A stretch of 64,000 bases of DNA from Chengkuizengella sediminis (GTDB lineage Bacteria; Bacillota; Bacilli; Paenibacillales; KCTC-33759): contig NZ_SIJC01000005.1 of assembly GCF_010078385.1 (NCBI RefSeq), forward strand, positions 248,001 to 312,000, read 5' to 3'. Shown here piece by piece: positions 55,260 to 63,149 of this stretch; position 1 is the stretch's first letter, and each line of letters opens with the position of its first letter. The translations under genes were made by a program, and so were the position numbers. Under the pieces are notes generated by a model. The model had not been told where the DNA came from. It made no database searches and saw only the letters and a list, made by a program, of their open reading frames with translations.

Positions 55260-55478
55260 TTAACGAATAATCTCACTAACTTTATGAAAGAAATTCTCAT
55301 CAGCTTCAAACTCTTCACCTAACCGATTCTCATCTTCATCTATTTCAACTACAGTGACATCAACTTCATATCCGTTATAATGATTAACTTCGACTGCTTC
55401 GTAAATCTTTTCAGTTTCACCAACTATTAATGAATCTCCCTCTTTTACTTGAAACCCATATAAATCCTTGATATTCAT
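55260..55478 (-). CDS. Family D acidic small protein (intact copy D1)
   Basis: A 72-aa protein, MNIKDLYGFQVKEGDSLIVG...VEIDEDENRLGEEFEADENFF, very acidic in the C-terminal half, with AAGGGGAG before the ATG. No family recognised; size and neighbours suggest phage origin. Other copies: D2 (58190, end replaced), D3 (59447, frameshifted) and a fragment at 49042. No mother-cell-type promoter. Confidence 0.7.
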   Translation of the reverse strand: MNIKDLYGFQVKEGDSLIVGETEKIYEAVEVNHYNGYEVDVTVVEIDEDENRLGEEFEADENFFHKVSEIIR

Positions 55479-55523
55479 TAGTAAATCACTCCCCTTATCA
55501 ATAATTTGTTATTATCTTTTTAT

Positions 55524-55632
55524 CACCCTGCTTCCCTCCCCTAGCACAATGGATGATATTTCCCCAAAAAAAAAGAGCACCTATATCAGTACCCTTCTGT
55601 TAACCGTTTAATAATAATTTTATTTTCAAACT
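55524..55632 (-). repeat. Downstream cassette repeat, copy 3 (behind B4)
   Basis: CACCCTGCTTCCCTCCCCTA to TTTATTTTCAAACTTTAAT, adjoining the B4 stop; the hairpin is weaker (GAGCACCTATATCAGTAC). Confidence 0.75.
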
Positions 55633-55638
55633 TTAATT

Positions 55639-56100
55639 CTATAATGTTATTACTGTTGCTTTTAGACTTCTGGATCCAACAAAGATATTGTCTACTTCAA
55701 CTTCATTTGTTGTAACCCTTGTACATACGAGATCATACGTATTGATTCCAGCAGGTGGACTATCGTCTAGAACAGGAAAGTTTGGAAAATTTGTATGTCT
55801 TCCTTCAGAAACAGCATCATAATCCATTTCATCATTTATCGTTGCAATGGTAGTGCTATTGCGCATGATTTCATATGTTACTTCAAAAGATACAGCAGTG
55901 TCTGGGTCTCCTACAACAGCAATTTGAGCCATTGAATCCAGTGATACTTGTGTATTCTCTGGCTGTTTAACACATACATCGACGGTAGCTACAACTGTAG
56001 GCATATCTGGATCAAGTTCAATTGCACCAGCTGTCGTACTATATGCATCATCTACCGAAACACTTTGAGCCACAACAAAAGGTTCATCTTTAATACCCAT
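55639..56100 (-). CDS. Family B beta-rich protein (copy B4)
   Basis: A 153-aa protein with MGIKDEPFVVAQSVSV, VATVDVCVKQPENTQVSLDSMAQIAV, FEVTYEIMRNSTTIATINDEMDY, RHTNFPNFPVLDDSP, GINTYDLVC and GSRSLKATVITL. Complete and apparently functional, with its own promoter and terminator. Confidence 0.86.
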   Translation of the reverse strand: MGIKDEPFVVAQSVSVDDAYSTTAGAIELDPDMPTVVATVDVCVKQPENTQVSLDSMAQIAVVGDPDTAVSFEVTYEIMRNSTTIATINDEMDYDAVSEGRHTNFPNFPVLDDSPPAGINTYDLVCTRVTTNEVEVDNIFVGSRSLKATVITL

Positions 56101-56137
56101 AAAATACTCTCCTAACTCATTAAATTATCCTTCACCC

Positions 56138-56173
56138 TATCTTATGAAAACAATCTAATGTAGTTGCTTGGAC
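56138..56173 (-). promoter_or_regulatory. Mother-cell-type promoter of B4
   Basis: GTCCAAGCA (GTCCAA at 56168-56173), 21 bases after GTCCAA, CATAAGATA (56138-56146). Confidence 0.68.
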
Positions 56174-56195
56174 TCTTATCTATGGGCTGGAATGT

Positions 56196-56222
56196 AAAAA
56201 AGAGCGCTTATGTGCGCCCTAA
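56196..56222 (-). terminator. Hairpin insulating the B4 promoter
   Basis: GGGCGCACATAAGCGCTC followed by six T on the minus strand. The same element lies beside the B7 and B8 promoters (61417, 62251). Confidence 0.6.
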
Positions 56223-56280
56223 ATTTTTTTAACGATTAGTTTCGTTCTTTTCTTTTTTTAGAAAGTTTAAAAGATTTTTT

Positions 56281-56496
56281 CTATATTTTAAAATGGTAGA
56301 TGCCAATTCTCATTAACTCGTCAGCTATTTTCTTAAATTCACGTTTTAGCTCTTCAGGAAGATGAGCAGGGGCTCTAATTTTATCACTGGGTGCTTTAAT
56401 TTCCTGTTTTTTTCGTTCTTGTATTTCTTCTTTGGTTAGATTTTTCTTCCCTTTGTAGAGAATTAAATCTACAGATTGCCTTGGTCTAGCCATCAT
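56281..56496 (-). CDS. N-terminal part of a phage terminase small subunit (P27 family)
   Basis: Start chosen at 56496 (MMARPRQSVDLILYKGKKNLTK) behind GGAAAGGAG. The 71-aa frame carries the P27-type opening and EIKAPSDKIRAPAHLPEELKREFKKIADEL, then stops; full proteins are about 150 aa. It is a truncated phage gene, in keeping with the HNH genes nearby, which normally precede terminase. Confidence 0.75.
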   Translation of the reverse strand: MMARPRQSVDLILYKGKKNLTKEEIQERKKQEIKAPSDKIRAPAHLPEELKREFKKIADELMRIGIYHFKI

Positions 56497-56635
56497 GATT
56501 TCTCCTTTCCAAAAAAATTTCATTTAGGGAATTTTGTATAAAGAAAAGGGGCAGTCGGTTTAAAAGCCCCATTTTATAGGCTTTTTCATCCCCCCTATCC
56601 CTCTACCTAACACATATAAAACCCTCTAATTACCC

Positions 56636-57164
56636 TTAAGATTTTTTAAATTGATGAAATTTACCTTTTAGATTAATATTTGGCTCCTCAGTCAGACCAA
56701 ATGCTCCTATTTTACAACTGGAAATGGCAGCTGTATCATCGCCTCCCATGCCTTCGATAGACATAATAATAATTCCTTCTCCAACATCAATAATTATCCC
56801 AGGTAGTAATATGTTACAAACTGCAATACTATTCATCTCTCCGATCATGGATTTTGCTACGTTGGTAATTGGATCTTCAGTACATGAGCATTCTCCCACG
56901 CTTTTTCTAATGGGTTTCAATTTGAAATCAAATGTACCTTCAACCGCAACAGCACAAATATCACTAACTGCAATATGAATATTATTACCACTAGAATCAA
57001 TAATAGTAGCGATAAAGTTATTAACAGCAACTAAAGTTCCATCAAGGCCAGCTTCAGGAAAAGAAGAAATTAATATTGCAATGTCCTGCTCCAACCAACA
57101 GCTTCAAAACACACTGCATCGGACAGACGCAGCAATCACAGATCGTTTCATCAAAATGACCCAT
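56636..57164 (-). pseudogene. Family A copy A6, frameshifted after the first Cys cluster
   Basis: Begins MGHFDETICDCCVCPMQCVL at 57164 behind AAGGAG. Near 57087-57098 small base changes shift the frame, so CDCCVCPM and the rest are no longer joined. Past the shift the protein is complete: FIATII..DICAV, CSCTEDPITNVAKSMIGE, IIDVGEGIIIM, AISSCKIGAF. Promoter intact, so a recent event or an assembly error. Confidence 0.75.
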
Positions 57165-57198
57165 AGGGATCATCTCCTTCTTATTTTATTTGATGAGA

Positions 57199-57233
57199 TA
57201 TCTTATGAATGGGATTTGCCTACATGATTGGAC
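57199..57233 (-). promoter_or_regulatory. Mother-cell-type promoter of A6
   Basis: GTCCAATCA (GTCCAA at 57228-57233), 20 bases after GTCCAA, CATAAGATA (57199-57207). Confidence 0.7.
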
Positions 57234-57304
57234 TTATGGCTTAGGAGATCATAAATCCGCATTTGTCAGTGTCAATATGGGATGGAATGTCATAAGATGA
57301 AAGT

Positions 57305-57345
57305 ACACCAATCACAAATGGTTTTTGTCAAAACACCCATTAGAT
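57305..57345 (-). pseudogene. N-terminal remnant of a family A gene (second copy)
   Basis: Same relic as at 50351-50394 with extra substitutions: ATTTGTGATTGGTGT stands where the intact genes have CDCC. Confidence 0.45.
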
Positions 57346-57407
57346 CATCCTTTTATAATAAGTTTCTTCTCTATTATGATGAGAAGAAACTTATTTATTT
57401 ATCTCCA

Positions 57408-57748
57408 TCATCCATCTCCTGCTGTCTTTTTGTTATGACAAGGATGACATAAAGATTGTAGATTACTTAGATCTAACCTTAATGACCAAATATCTTTTAT
57501 CGGTGTAATGTGATCCACCATATCTGCAGGAGTGAGTTGCTTTTGTTTTAAACAATGCTGACATAGGTGGCGATCTCTAGTTAATGCTTGTTGTCTTACA
57601 TTCTTCCATTCCTTGCTTTGATAGAATGTTTTGCTCTTCTTATCTCTCATATATCTATCATAGTATTGCACTCTTTCTTGTGTTCATCGCAATAAGCTTC
57701 TCTTGTAAGGTTATTACATATTGGATGATTACATGGTCTTTTACACAT
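57408..57748 (-). pseudogene. HNH endonuclease, frameshifted copy
   Basis: Same as the HNH gene at 50457-50801, but four bases (GGTT at the plus-strand position equal to 50720) are missing near 57670. MCKRPCNHPICNN.. is thereby separated from YYDRYMRDKKSKTFYQSKEW..HCLKQKQ..MVDHITPI.. The catalytic part alone is open. Confidence 0.75.
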
Positions 57749-57890
57749 TTACATGTCCTTTTGAATAATTTGTCATCTATGAACAATGTCCCTTCGCCAT
57801 TTGCAACATACTGACTCTTACAATCTTCACAAACTACTACAGCCTATCCCCCTTTTTCGAGGGGATGGGCAAAAACACCCATATTTTATT

Positions 57891-57993
57891 CACCCTGCTT
57901 CCCTCCCCTAGCAAACTGGATGACATTTCCAAAACAAAAAAAAGACGTATTTCTACGCCCTTCTGTTAACCGTTTAATAATAAAATTTTATTT
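57891..57993 (-). repeat. Downstream cassette repeat, copy 4
   Basis: CACCCTGCTTCCCTCCCCTA to TTTATTTTTAAAC, behind the B5 fragment. Confidence 0.72.
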
Positions 57994-58195
57994 TTAAACT
58001 TTAATTTTTGAAGTAAATACTGTTGCTTTAAGGCTTCTTGAAGCAACAAAAATATCGGTTACATTAGTTGTTGCAACCCTTGTAATCCTAAGATCATACG
58101 TATTGATTCCTGCACTTGGATTATTATCTAATATAGGGAAGTTTGGAAAGTTTGTATGTCTTTCTAAACTAGGTTAAGCATAATCCATTTCATCG
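57994..58195 (-). pseudogene. C-terminal half of a family B gene (B5)
   Basis: Encodes DEMDYA, a stop, then RHTNFPNFPILDNNP, GINTYDLRITRV and ASRSLKATVF. The N-terminal half has been replaced by family D sequence. Confidence 0.75.
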
Positions 58196-58420
58196 ATTGT
58201 AGCTACCGTAGATGTATGTGTCACACTGAAAGAAATTCTCATCAGCTTCAAACTCTTCACCTAACCGATTCTCATCTTCATCTATTTCAACTACAGTGAC
58301 ATCAACTTCATATCCGTTATAATGATTAACTTCGACTGCTTCGTAAATCTTTTCAGTTTCACCAAATATTAATGAATCTCCCTCTTTTACTTGAAACCCA
58401 TATAAATCCTTAATATTCAT
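58190..58420 (-). CDS. Family D copy D2 with exchanged C-terminus
   Basis: A 76-aa frame identical to D1 up to EEFEADENFF apart from one residue, then QCDTYIYGSYNR and stop, derived from sequence at the junction with the B5 fragment. Ribosome site intact. A recombination product; whether it is functional is unknown. Confidence 0.55.
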   Translation of the reverse strand: MNIKDLYGFQVKEGDSLIFGETEKIYEAVEVNHYNGYEVDVTVVEIDEDENRLGEEFEADENFFQCDTYIYGSYNR

Positions 58421-58465
58421 TAGTAAATCACTCCCCTTATCAATAATTTGTTATTATCTTTTTAT

Positions 58466-58573
58466 CACCCTGCTTCCCTCCCCTAGCACAATGGATGATA
58501 TTTCCCATAAAAAAAAGAGCACCTATATCAGTACCCTTCTGTTAACCGTTTAAACATAAAATTTATTTTCAAA
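58466..58573 (-). repeat. Downstream cassette repeat, copy 5 (behind B6)
   Basis: CACCCTGCTTCCCTCCCCTA, GATGATATTTCCC, then AAATTTATTTTCAAAC at the B6 stop. Confidence 0.75.
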
Positions 58574-59041
58574 CTATACTGTAAATACTGTTGCTTTTAG
58601 ACTTCTGGATGCAACAAAGATAGAGCCAACTTCTGGTGTTTCTATCCGTGCAACTCTAAGCTCATACCTATTCATTCCAACACCTGGATGATTATCTAAT
58701 ACAGGAAAACTTGGGAAGTTTGTATGTCTGGAAGGATCACCAATGGTCTCATAATCCATTTTATCATTGATCGTTGCAATGACTGTGTCATTGCGTAGGA
58801 TTTCATATTTCACTTCAAAAGTTATAGGATTACCAACAGTATTTCTATCAATTACAGCAATTTGAGCCATTGAATCCAGTGATACTTGTGTTTTCTGTGG
58901 TTCTGTAACACACACATCAACAGTAGCTACAATTTCTGGACTTGGACCAAGCTCAATTACACCTTTAGTAGTGGAACTATATGGATCACCGTCTACTGAA
59001 ACTGTATCAGCTACGACAAAAGGTCCCTTTTTTAGCCCCAT
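58574..59041 (-). CDS. Family B beta-rich protein (copy B6)
   Basis: Start chosen at 59041 (MGLKKGPFVVADTVSV) behind GGGAGG. The 155-aa protein has EIVATVDVCVTEPQKTQVSLDSMAQIAV, FEVKYEILRNDTVIATINDKMDYE, RHTNFPSFPVLDNHP, GMNRYELRV and ASRSLKATVFTV. Complete. Leader and start region are nearly identical to those of B2. Confidence 0.86.
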   Translation of the reverse strand: MGLKKGPFVVADTVSVDGDPYSSTTKGVIELGPSPEIVATVDVCVTEPQKTQVSLDSMAQIAVIDRNTVGNPITFEVKYEILRNDTVIATINDKMDYETIGDPSRHTNFPSFPVLDNHPGVGMNRYELRVARIETPEVGSIFVASRSLKATVFTV

Positions 59042-59084
59042 AAACTTACCTCCCAACTTCTTAAATTAAAATACCATTTCACAC

Positions 59085-59118
59085 TATCTTACGAACCAAC
59101 CAACGAATTTGCTTGGAC
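59085..59118 (-). promoter_or_regulatory. Mother-cell-type promoter of B6
   Basis: GTCCAAGCA (GTCCAA at 59113-59118), 19 bases after GTCCAA, CGTAAGATA (59085-59093); one mismatch in the -10. Confidence 0.62.
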
Positions 59119-59145
59119 TGATGTCTTTAGACGTTCACACAAAAA

Positions 59146-59176
59146 CCAAGGAACTTAAATTAAAAGCTCCTTGGCA
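59146..59176 (-). terminator. Hairpin insulating the B6 promoter
   Basis: CCAAGGA and TCCTTGG with T run on the minus strand, as at 44846-44874. Confidence 0.58.
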
Positions 59177-59219
59177 GAGGTTTTTTTGACAGCATCCCGA
59201 AAAATAAAATCCATTGTGA

Positions 59220-59450
59220 TCACATCATAGATTACAGTTTGAAAATAAATTTTTCTCATTAATCCATTTATTGTATGCATTTAAACTCCTTTTGATTGGA
59301 CGAATGCGGATACGTGGAATAAATATCTATACTTATATTTCGTTAGTTAATTGGGATAATATAAAAGCAAGTTGTTTGTATTGGTCCTTATTCAGATTAT
59401 TCTTGATAGGGACTTTCTTTATTCCTGTTATTATTAACCCTCACCTTTAA
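59220..59450. repeat. Repeat block copy 2 (matching 54990-55256)
   Basis: CATAGATTACAGTTTGAAAATAA onward. Shorter than copy 1 by about 60 bases around 59325. Confidence 0.65.
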
Positions 59451-59664
59451 CGAATAATCTCACTAACTTTATGAAAGAAATTCTCATCAGCTTCAAACTC
59501 TTCACCTAACGATTCTCATCTTCATCTATTTCAACTACAGTGACATCAACTTCATATCCGTTATAATGATTAACTTCGACTGCTTCGTAAATCTTTTCAG
59601 TTTCACCAAATATTAATGAATCCCCCTCTTTTACTTGAAACCCATATAAATCCTTGATATTCAT
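59447..59664 (-). pseudogene. Family D copy D3, frameshifted
   Basis: Same as D1 from MNIKDLYGF to DEDEN, then one C is missing near 59508 (CACCTAACGATTC against CACCTAACCGATTC), shifting the rest out of frame. Confidence 0.75.
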
Positions 59665-59708
59665 TAGTAAATCACTCCTTATCAATAATTTGTTATTATC
59701 TTTTTTAT

Positions 59709-59823
59709 CATCCTGCTTCCCTCCCCTAGCACAATGAGATGATATTTTCCCATAAAAAAAAAGACGTATCCCTACGTCAGCGCTCTTCCTGTTACAGTTT
59801 AAACATAAAATTTTATTTTCAAT
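59709..59823 (-). repeat. Downstream cassette repeat, copy 6 (no gene beside it)
   Basis: CATCCTGCTTCCCTCCCCTA, GATGATATTTTCCC, hairpin, TTTATTTTCAATC. The family B gene that normally adjoins is absent; the following 250 bases hold no gene. Confidence 0.7.
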
Positions 59824-60071
59824 CGGTTCTTTATACTGTATGTTATTTAATATCCTTTGATTGTGCGAATGCGAATACTTAAAATAAATAGGTGTTTTTA
59901 CCCTCTCACTATATAGTGGCAAACGTATGACAAAAATCAGTGTTTTAATCTTGAAGCCCCATTACCTCTGTAACACATTTCCTGCTATAAGCACAAAAGT
60001 TTCTCCTTATGTTCGATTTTCTTTAGGTTAATGAAGTTGTACATACATCCCCAAGTGGAGAAAATTAATTT

Positions 60072-60578
60072 TTACTGAGGTTTTATTTCAATAAAATTGA
60101 TTTGACAAGTAGATATTGCAGTATTACTAACTTCAGCACCAAAAGGATTGGTAACATCAGTTAATATAACGATGCCTTCCCCAGCTTTTGCAACAGTTCC
60201 TATTAACCTAGATAGAGGCGAACCTGGTCTAGTTAAATAATTAATTTCAACAGTTTTATTTACTAAGGTAGCTAATTCATTTGTAGCTGGATCTTCACAA
60301 CAACTACATTCACCTTTCATATCCTTTCGAACTGGTTTCAATTGTGTTTTCGTACCTAATACATTATTTCCAACTGCAGTGACATTACATATGGGGAAAC
60401 ATCTTATAATCCCTCCTACATTTATTGTTGCTAGAAAATTTTCTACAGAAGTGATTATACCTACTTGTTCAGCTGAAATTGTAAAGACCCTAGTATCAGG
60501 TATATTTATCAATTGTTGCATTACACATTGCATAGGACAAACACAACAATCGCATTTTGACTTGTCGAAAACACCCAT
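60072..60578 (-). CDS. Family A Cys-motif protein (copy A8)
   Basis: Start chosen at 60578 (MGVFDKSKCDCCVCPM) to agree with the other copies; GAAGGAG lies about 10 bases upstream. The 168-aa protein has CDCCVCPMQCVMQQLINIPDTRVF, VENFLATI, ICNVTAV, then CSCCEDPATNELATLVNKTVEI, GTVAKAGEGIVIL and STCQINFI. Somewhat divergent (AGEGIV for VGEGIV). Confidence 0.85.
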   Translation of the reverse strand: MGVFDKSKCDCCVCPMQCVMQQLINIPDTRVFTISAEQVGIITSVENFLATINVGGIIRCFPICNVTAVGNNVLGTKTQLKPVRKDMKGECSCCEDPATNELATLVNKTVEINYLTRPGSPLSRLIGTVAKAGEGIVILTDVTNPFGAEVSNTAISTCQINFIEIKPQ

Positions 60579-60617
60579 CCTCATCACTCTCCTTCTCACA
60601 TTCTTTATTTGATGAGA

Positions 60618-60651
60618 TATAGTATGAATTGGACTGCATCCATGATTGTAC
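60618..60651 (-). promoter_or_regulatory. Mother-cell-type promoter of A8
   Basis: GTACAATCA (GTACAA at 60646-60651), 19 bases after GTACAA, CATACTATA (60618-60626). Confidence 0.74.
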
Positions 60652-60742
60652 ATATACCTATAAGAAGTTTTGTCTGTGTCAACACGGATGTCGATGTAAA
60701 TAAGATGAAAGTAAACAATACTTCAATCGCATCATTTTTTAT

Positions 60743-60853
60743 CATCCTGCTTCCCTCCCCTAGCACAATGGATGATATTTTCCCAACAAAAAAGAGCACT
60801 ATATGTGCCCTTTCTGTTAACAGTTTAATCATAAAATTTTATTTTCAAACTGT
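60743..60853 (-). repeat. Downstream cassette repeat, copy 7 (behind B7)
   Basis: CATCCTGCTTCCCTCCCCTA, GATGATATTTTCCCAAC, hairpin, TTTATTTTCAAACTGTAATC. Confidence 0.75.
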
Positions 60854-60856
60854 AAT

Positions 60857-61318
60857 CTATACTGTAAATACTGTTGCTTTAAGACTTCGGGACCCAATTA
60901 AAACAAAGCCTAAAGTCGGTCTAGTTACACTAGTACATCTGATATCATACGTATTTAATCCAGCAATTGGGTTGTCATTCACTAAGGGGAAGTTTGGAAA
61001 GTTATTATGTCTTCCATTAACAACAGATTCATAATCCATTTCATCATTGATCGTTGCAATAACAGTGTCATTACGAAGTAGCTCATATGTTACTTCAAAA
61101 GTTTGCCCCATCATAGTAAGTCCCAGTACAGCAATTTGTGCCATCGAATCAATAGATACTTGTGTTTTCTGTGGCTGTTTAACACATACATCAACGGTAG
61201 CTACAACTGCAGATGGATTAGCTGGTGTTAAATTAATTACATTTGGATCACTTGTATTATATACATCTAGTACTGAAAATGTTTGAGCAACTACAAAAGA
61301 TCCTTTATCTAAACCCAT
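60857..61318 (-). CDS. Family B beta-rich protein (copy B7)
   Basis: Start chosen at 61318 (MGLDKGSFVVAQTFSV) behind GGGAGGG. The 153-aa protein has VVATVDVCVKQPQKTQVSIDSMAQIAV, FEVTYELLRNDTVIATINDEMDYE, RHNNFPNFPLVNDNP, GLNTYDIRC and GSRSLKATVFTV. Complete. Confidence 0.86.
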   Translation of the reverse strand: MGLDKGSFVVAQTFSVLDVYNTSDPNVINLTPANPSAVVATVDVCVKQPQKTQVSIDSMAQIAVLGLTMMGQTFEVTYELLRNDTVIATINDEMDYESVVNGRHNNFPNFPLVNDNPIAGLNTYDIRCTSVTRPTLGFVLIGSRSLKATVFTV

Positions 61319-61356
61319 AATATACCCTCCCAACTTCATAAATTATTCGTTTACCC

Positions 61357-61390
61357 TATCTTATGAACTACCTAATGAAGTTGCTTGGAC
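61357..61390 (-). promoter_or_regulatory. Mother-cell-type promoter of B7
   Basis: GTCCAAGCA (GTCCAA at 61385-61390), 19 bases after GTCCAA, CATAAGATA (61357-61365). Confidence 0.75.
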
Positions 61391-61415
61391 TCTTATCTAT
61401 GGGCTGGAATGTAAA

Positions 61416-61440
61416 AAGAGCGCTTATGTGCGCCCTTCCT
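61416..61440 (-). terminator. Hairpin insulating the B7 promoter
   Basis: GGGCGCACATAAGCGCTC followed by T run on the minus strand. Confidence 0.55.
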
Positions 61441-61575
61441 GTTACAGTTTAACAATAAAATTTTATAATTAATCTAACCTTTATACTGTATGTTAATTAA
61501 TATCCTTTTGATTGTGCGAATGCGGATATCTGAAATAAATAGGCATGTTAATTAGTCAAGTCGCTTTCTTTTTAT

Positions 61576-61685
61576 CATCCTGCTTCCCTCCCCTAGCACA
61601 ATAGATGATATTTTCCCAACAAAAAAAGCGCAATATTAGCGCTCTTCTGCTAACCGTTTAAATATAAAATTTTATTTTTAAATGG
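61576..61685 (-). repeat. Downstream cassette repeat, copy 8 (behind B8)
   Basis: CATCCTGCTTCCCTCCCCTA, GATGATATTTTCCCAAC, GCGCAATATTAGCGC hairpin, TTTATTTTTAAA. Confidence 0.75.
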
Positions 61686-61688
61686 TAT

Positions 61689-62162
61689 CTAGCATTCAAA
61701 TACTGTTGCTTTTAGACTTCGGGATCCAATATACATACCAATATTTCCTGTTCCTGAAAAAGAAAGACCATTGAGTATGAGTTCATACTTATTGATACCA
61801 GTATCTGGTTCGTCATCAACTAAAGGAAAGTTTGAAAAGTTTGTATATCTTCCTGTAGATCCAGCAGGTACATAATCCATCTCATCATTGATTGTTGCAA
61901 TGACAATGCCATTACGCTGGAGCTGAAATACTAATCCAAAACTTGTAGATACACCCATGTCCTCGATAGCAACTTGAGATAAAAAATCAAGTGATACCTT
62001 TGTTTTTTGTGATTGTCTGACACACACATCAATGGATACTATAGTAAAAGGTGTAGTTACAGACATACCACTTTGAACTAATATAATCGATCCGTCTCCT
62101 CCATATGGATCTAACACTGAAACCGAATCACAAACAACAAAAGGTTCTAGTTTTAACCCCAT
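61689..62162 (-). CDS. Family B beta-rich protein (copy B8)
   Basis: A 157-aa protein starting MGLKLEPFVVCDSVSV behind GGGAG. It has FTIVSIDVCVRQSQKTKVSLDFLSQVAI, FGLVFQLQRNGIVIATINDEMDYV, RYTNFSNFPLVDDEP, GINKYELIL and GSRSLKATVFEC, ending in an extra Cys. The most divergent of the complete family B copies. Confidence 0.85.
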   Translation of the reverse strand: MGLKLEPFVVCDSVSVLDPYGGDGSIILVQSGMSVTTPFTIVSIDVCVRQSQKTKVSLDFLSQVAIEDMGVSTSFGLVFQLQRNGIVIATINDEMDYVPAGSTGRYTNFSNFPLVDDEPDTGINKYELILNGLSFSGTGNIGMYIGSRSLKATVFEC

Positions 62163-62193
62163 AATATTAACTCCCTACATTAGATTATCCCTA

Positions 62194-62227
62194 TATCTTA
62201 TGAACAATTAAATGTAGTTGCTTGGAC
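62194..62227 (-). promoter_or_regulatory. Mother-cell-type promoter of B8
   Basis: GTCCAAGCA (GTCCAA at 62222-62227), 19 bases after GTCCAA, CATAAGATA (62194-62202). Confidence 0.75.
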
Positions 62228-62277
62228 TCTTATCTATGGGCTGGAATGTAAAAAGAGCGCTTATGTGCGCCCTTCTA

Positions 62278-62501
62278 TTAATAATTTACCAAGAGTTTTA
62301 TATTCCCTTTTTTATAATCTTTTATGTCCCACGGTTTACCTTTACCTTCATCCATATCTTCTGCTTTTGGTAATTTTACATTTTTCATCCCTTTCCTAAC
62401 CCTAGAATGGAAGTCTTTTTCTGCTTGTATAGCACTCTTATAATATTCCGTTTCTTCTTAAAACCCCCAACCATCAATAGGTAAACTTTATAAATTTGCA
62501 T
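62278..62501 (-). pseudogene. Frameshifted small gene, probably phage-derived
   Basis: ATG at 62501 behind AGGAGAAA gives MQIYKVYLLMVGGF. After a one-base shift the frame continues EETEYYKSAIQAEKDFHSRVRKG and MKNVKLPKAEDMDEGKGKPW to the stop at 62278. The last 36 codons also have their own ATG (62388). Not recognised. Confidence 0.5.
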
Positions 62502-62518
62502 TTGATTTCTCCTATTAT

Positions 62519-62701
62519 TTAAAACTCAAACATCACTTGTTGCCCTTGTGCTGCTACTTCATTCATCCATAACACTTCCGTTCTCTTTGCTCCTGCTTCT
62601 GCACATGCTGCAAATGTTTCTCTTTTCCAGTGTTTTAACCTTTCGTCATATAGTGGATGTGCATATCCACTTAATAGGACCCGACCTGGATGTTTAAGCA
62701 A
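62519..62701 (-). pseudogene. C-terminal fragment of a phage DNA adenine methylase
   Basis: Sixty codons: HPGRVLLSGYAHPLYDERL, KHWKRETFAACAE and RTEVLWMNE. This is the end of Dam-like phage N6-adenine methyltransferases (SGY-x3-LY and RTEVLW). The catalytic DPPY and SAM-binding parts are missing, and a stop lies directly upstream. Confidence 0.7.
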
Positions 62702-62976
62702 TTAGTAGATTACATACGGTAAGCGAATTAGAATCAGATTTATTAGAAGAATTAGAATTGAATAAAGATAAATTAGAAGATGAGCAAAATGGATTAGATT
62801 TATATCCAGCTATAATATATGTATTTTATGCTCAAATAGCATTTGCTGAAATAAAGTCTGATCTTATTCGTAAGGGAATTGAATTTGATACTTTTTATAA
62901 TGAAGCTGAGAATTTAAATTTTGAAACATCAAGGCTGTATAATGAACAAATTACAATAGATGATATTAAACGTTAA
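62701..62976 (+). pseudogene. 5'-truncated gene of unknown function
   Basis: Open from about 62704 without ATG: SRLHTVSELESDLLEELELN and on to an acidic end EQITIDDIKR. It abuts the methylase fragment head to head at 62700, so one deletion probably trimmed both. A TTG at 62758 could start 72 codons but has no ribosome site. Confidence 0.45.
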
Positions 62977-63097
62977 TAAAATATACAGGTGCAATAAATG
63001 AACAAATGCCTAAAAAGTACGATTTAAAAGAATTAAAAGAATCAATTAATGAGTTTAAAACACCTTATCTAGAACATTAAATTTAAAATATATACAG

Positions 63098-63125
63098 AAG
63101 GGGGGTTAAAAATTTTAACCCCCTA
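63098..63125. terminator. Bidirectional terminator
   Basis: GGGGGTTAAAA and TTTTAACCCCC form an 11-bp stem between the truncated gene and the HTH gene. Confidence 0.65.
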
Positions 63126-63149
63126 ATTTTAGTATAATGATTTATATAT

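Larger units (their letters stand above)
57300..57836. repeat. Duplicated block, copy 2 (copy 1 at 50336-50886)
   Basis: Near-identical sequence containing the family A relic, HNH gene and Cys-protein start. After 57836 it jumps to sequence matching 51287 onward, a deletion of about 400 bases relative to copy 1. Confidence 0.75.

Noticed and set aside
59506-59922. 138-codon frame containing the start of family D
   Set aside because: The first 86 codons are upstream non-coding sequence read by chance; the true start is the family D ATG at 59664 and the end is a frameshift.
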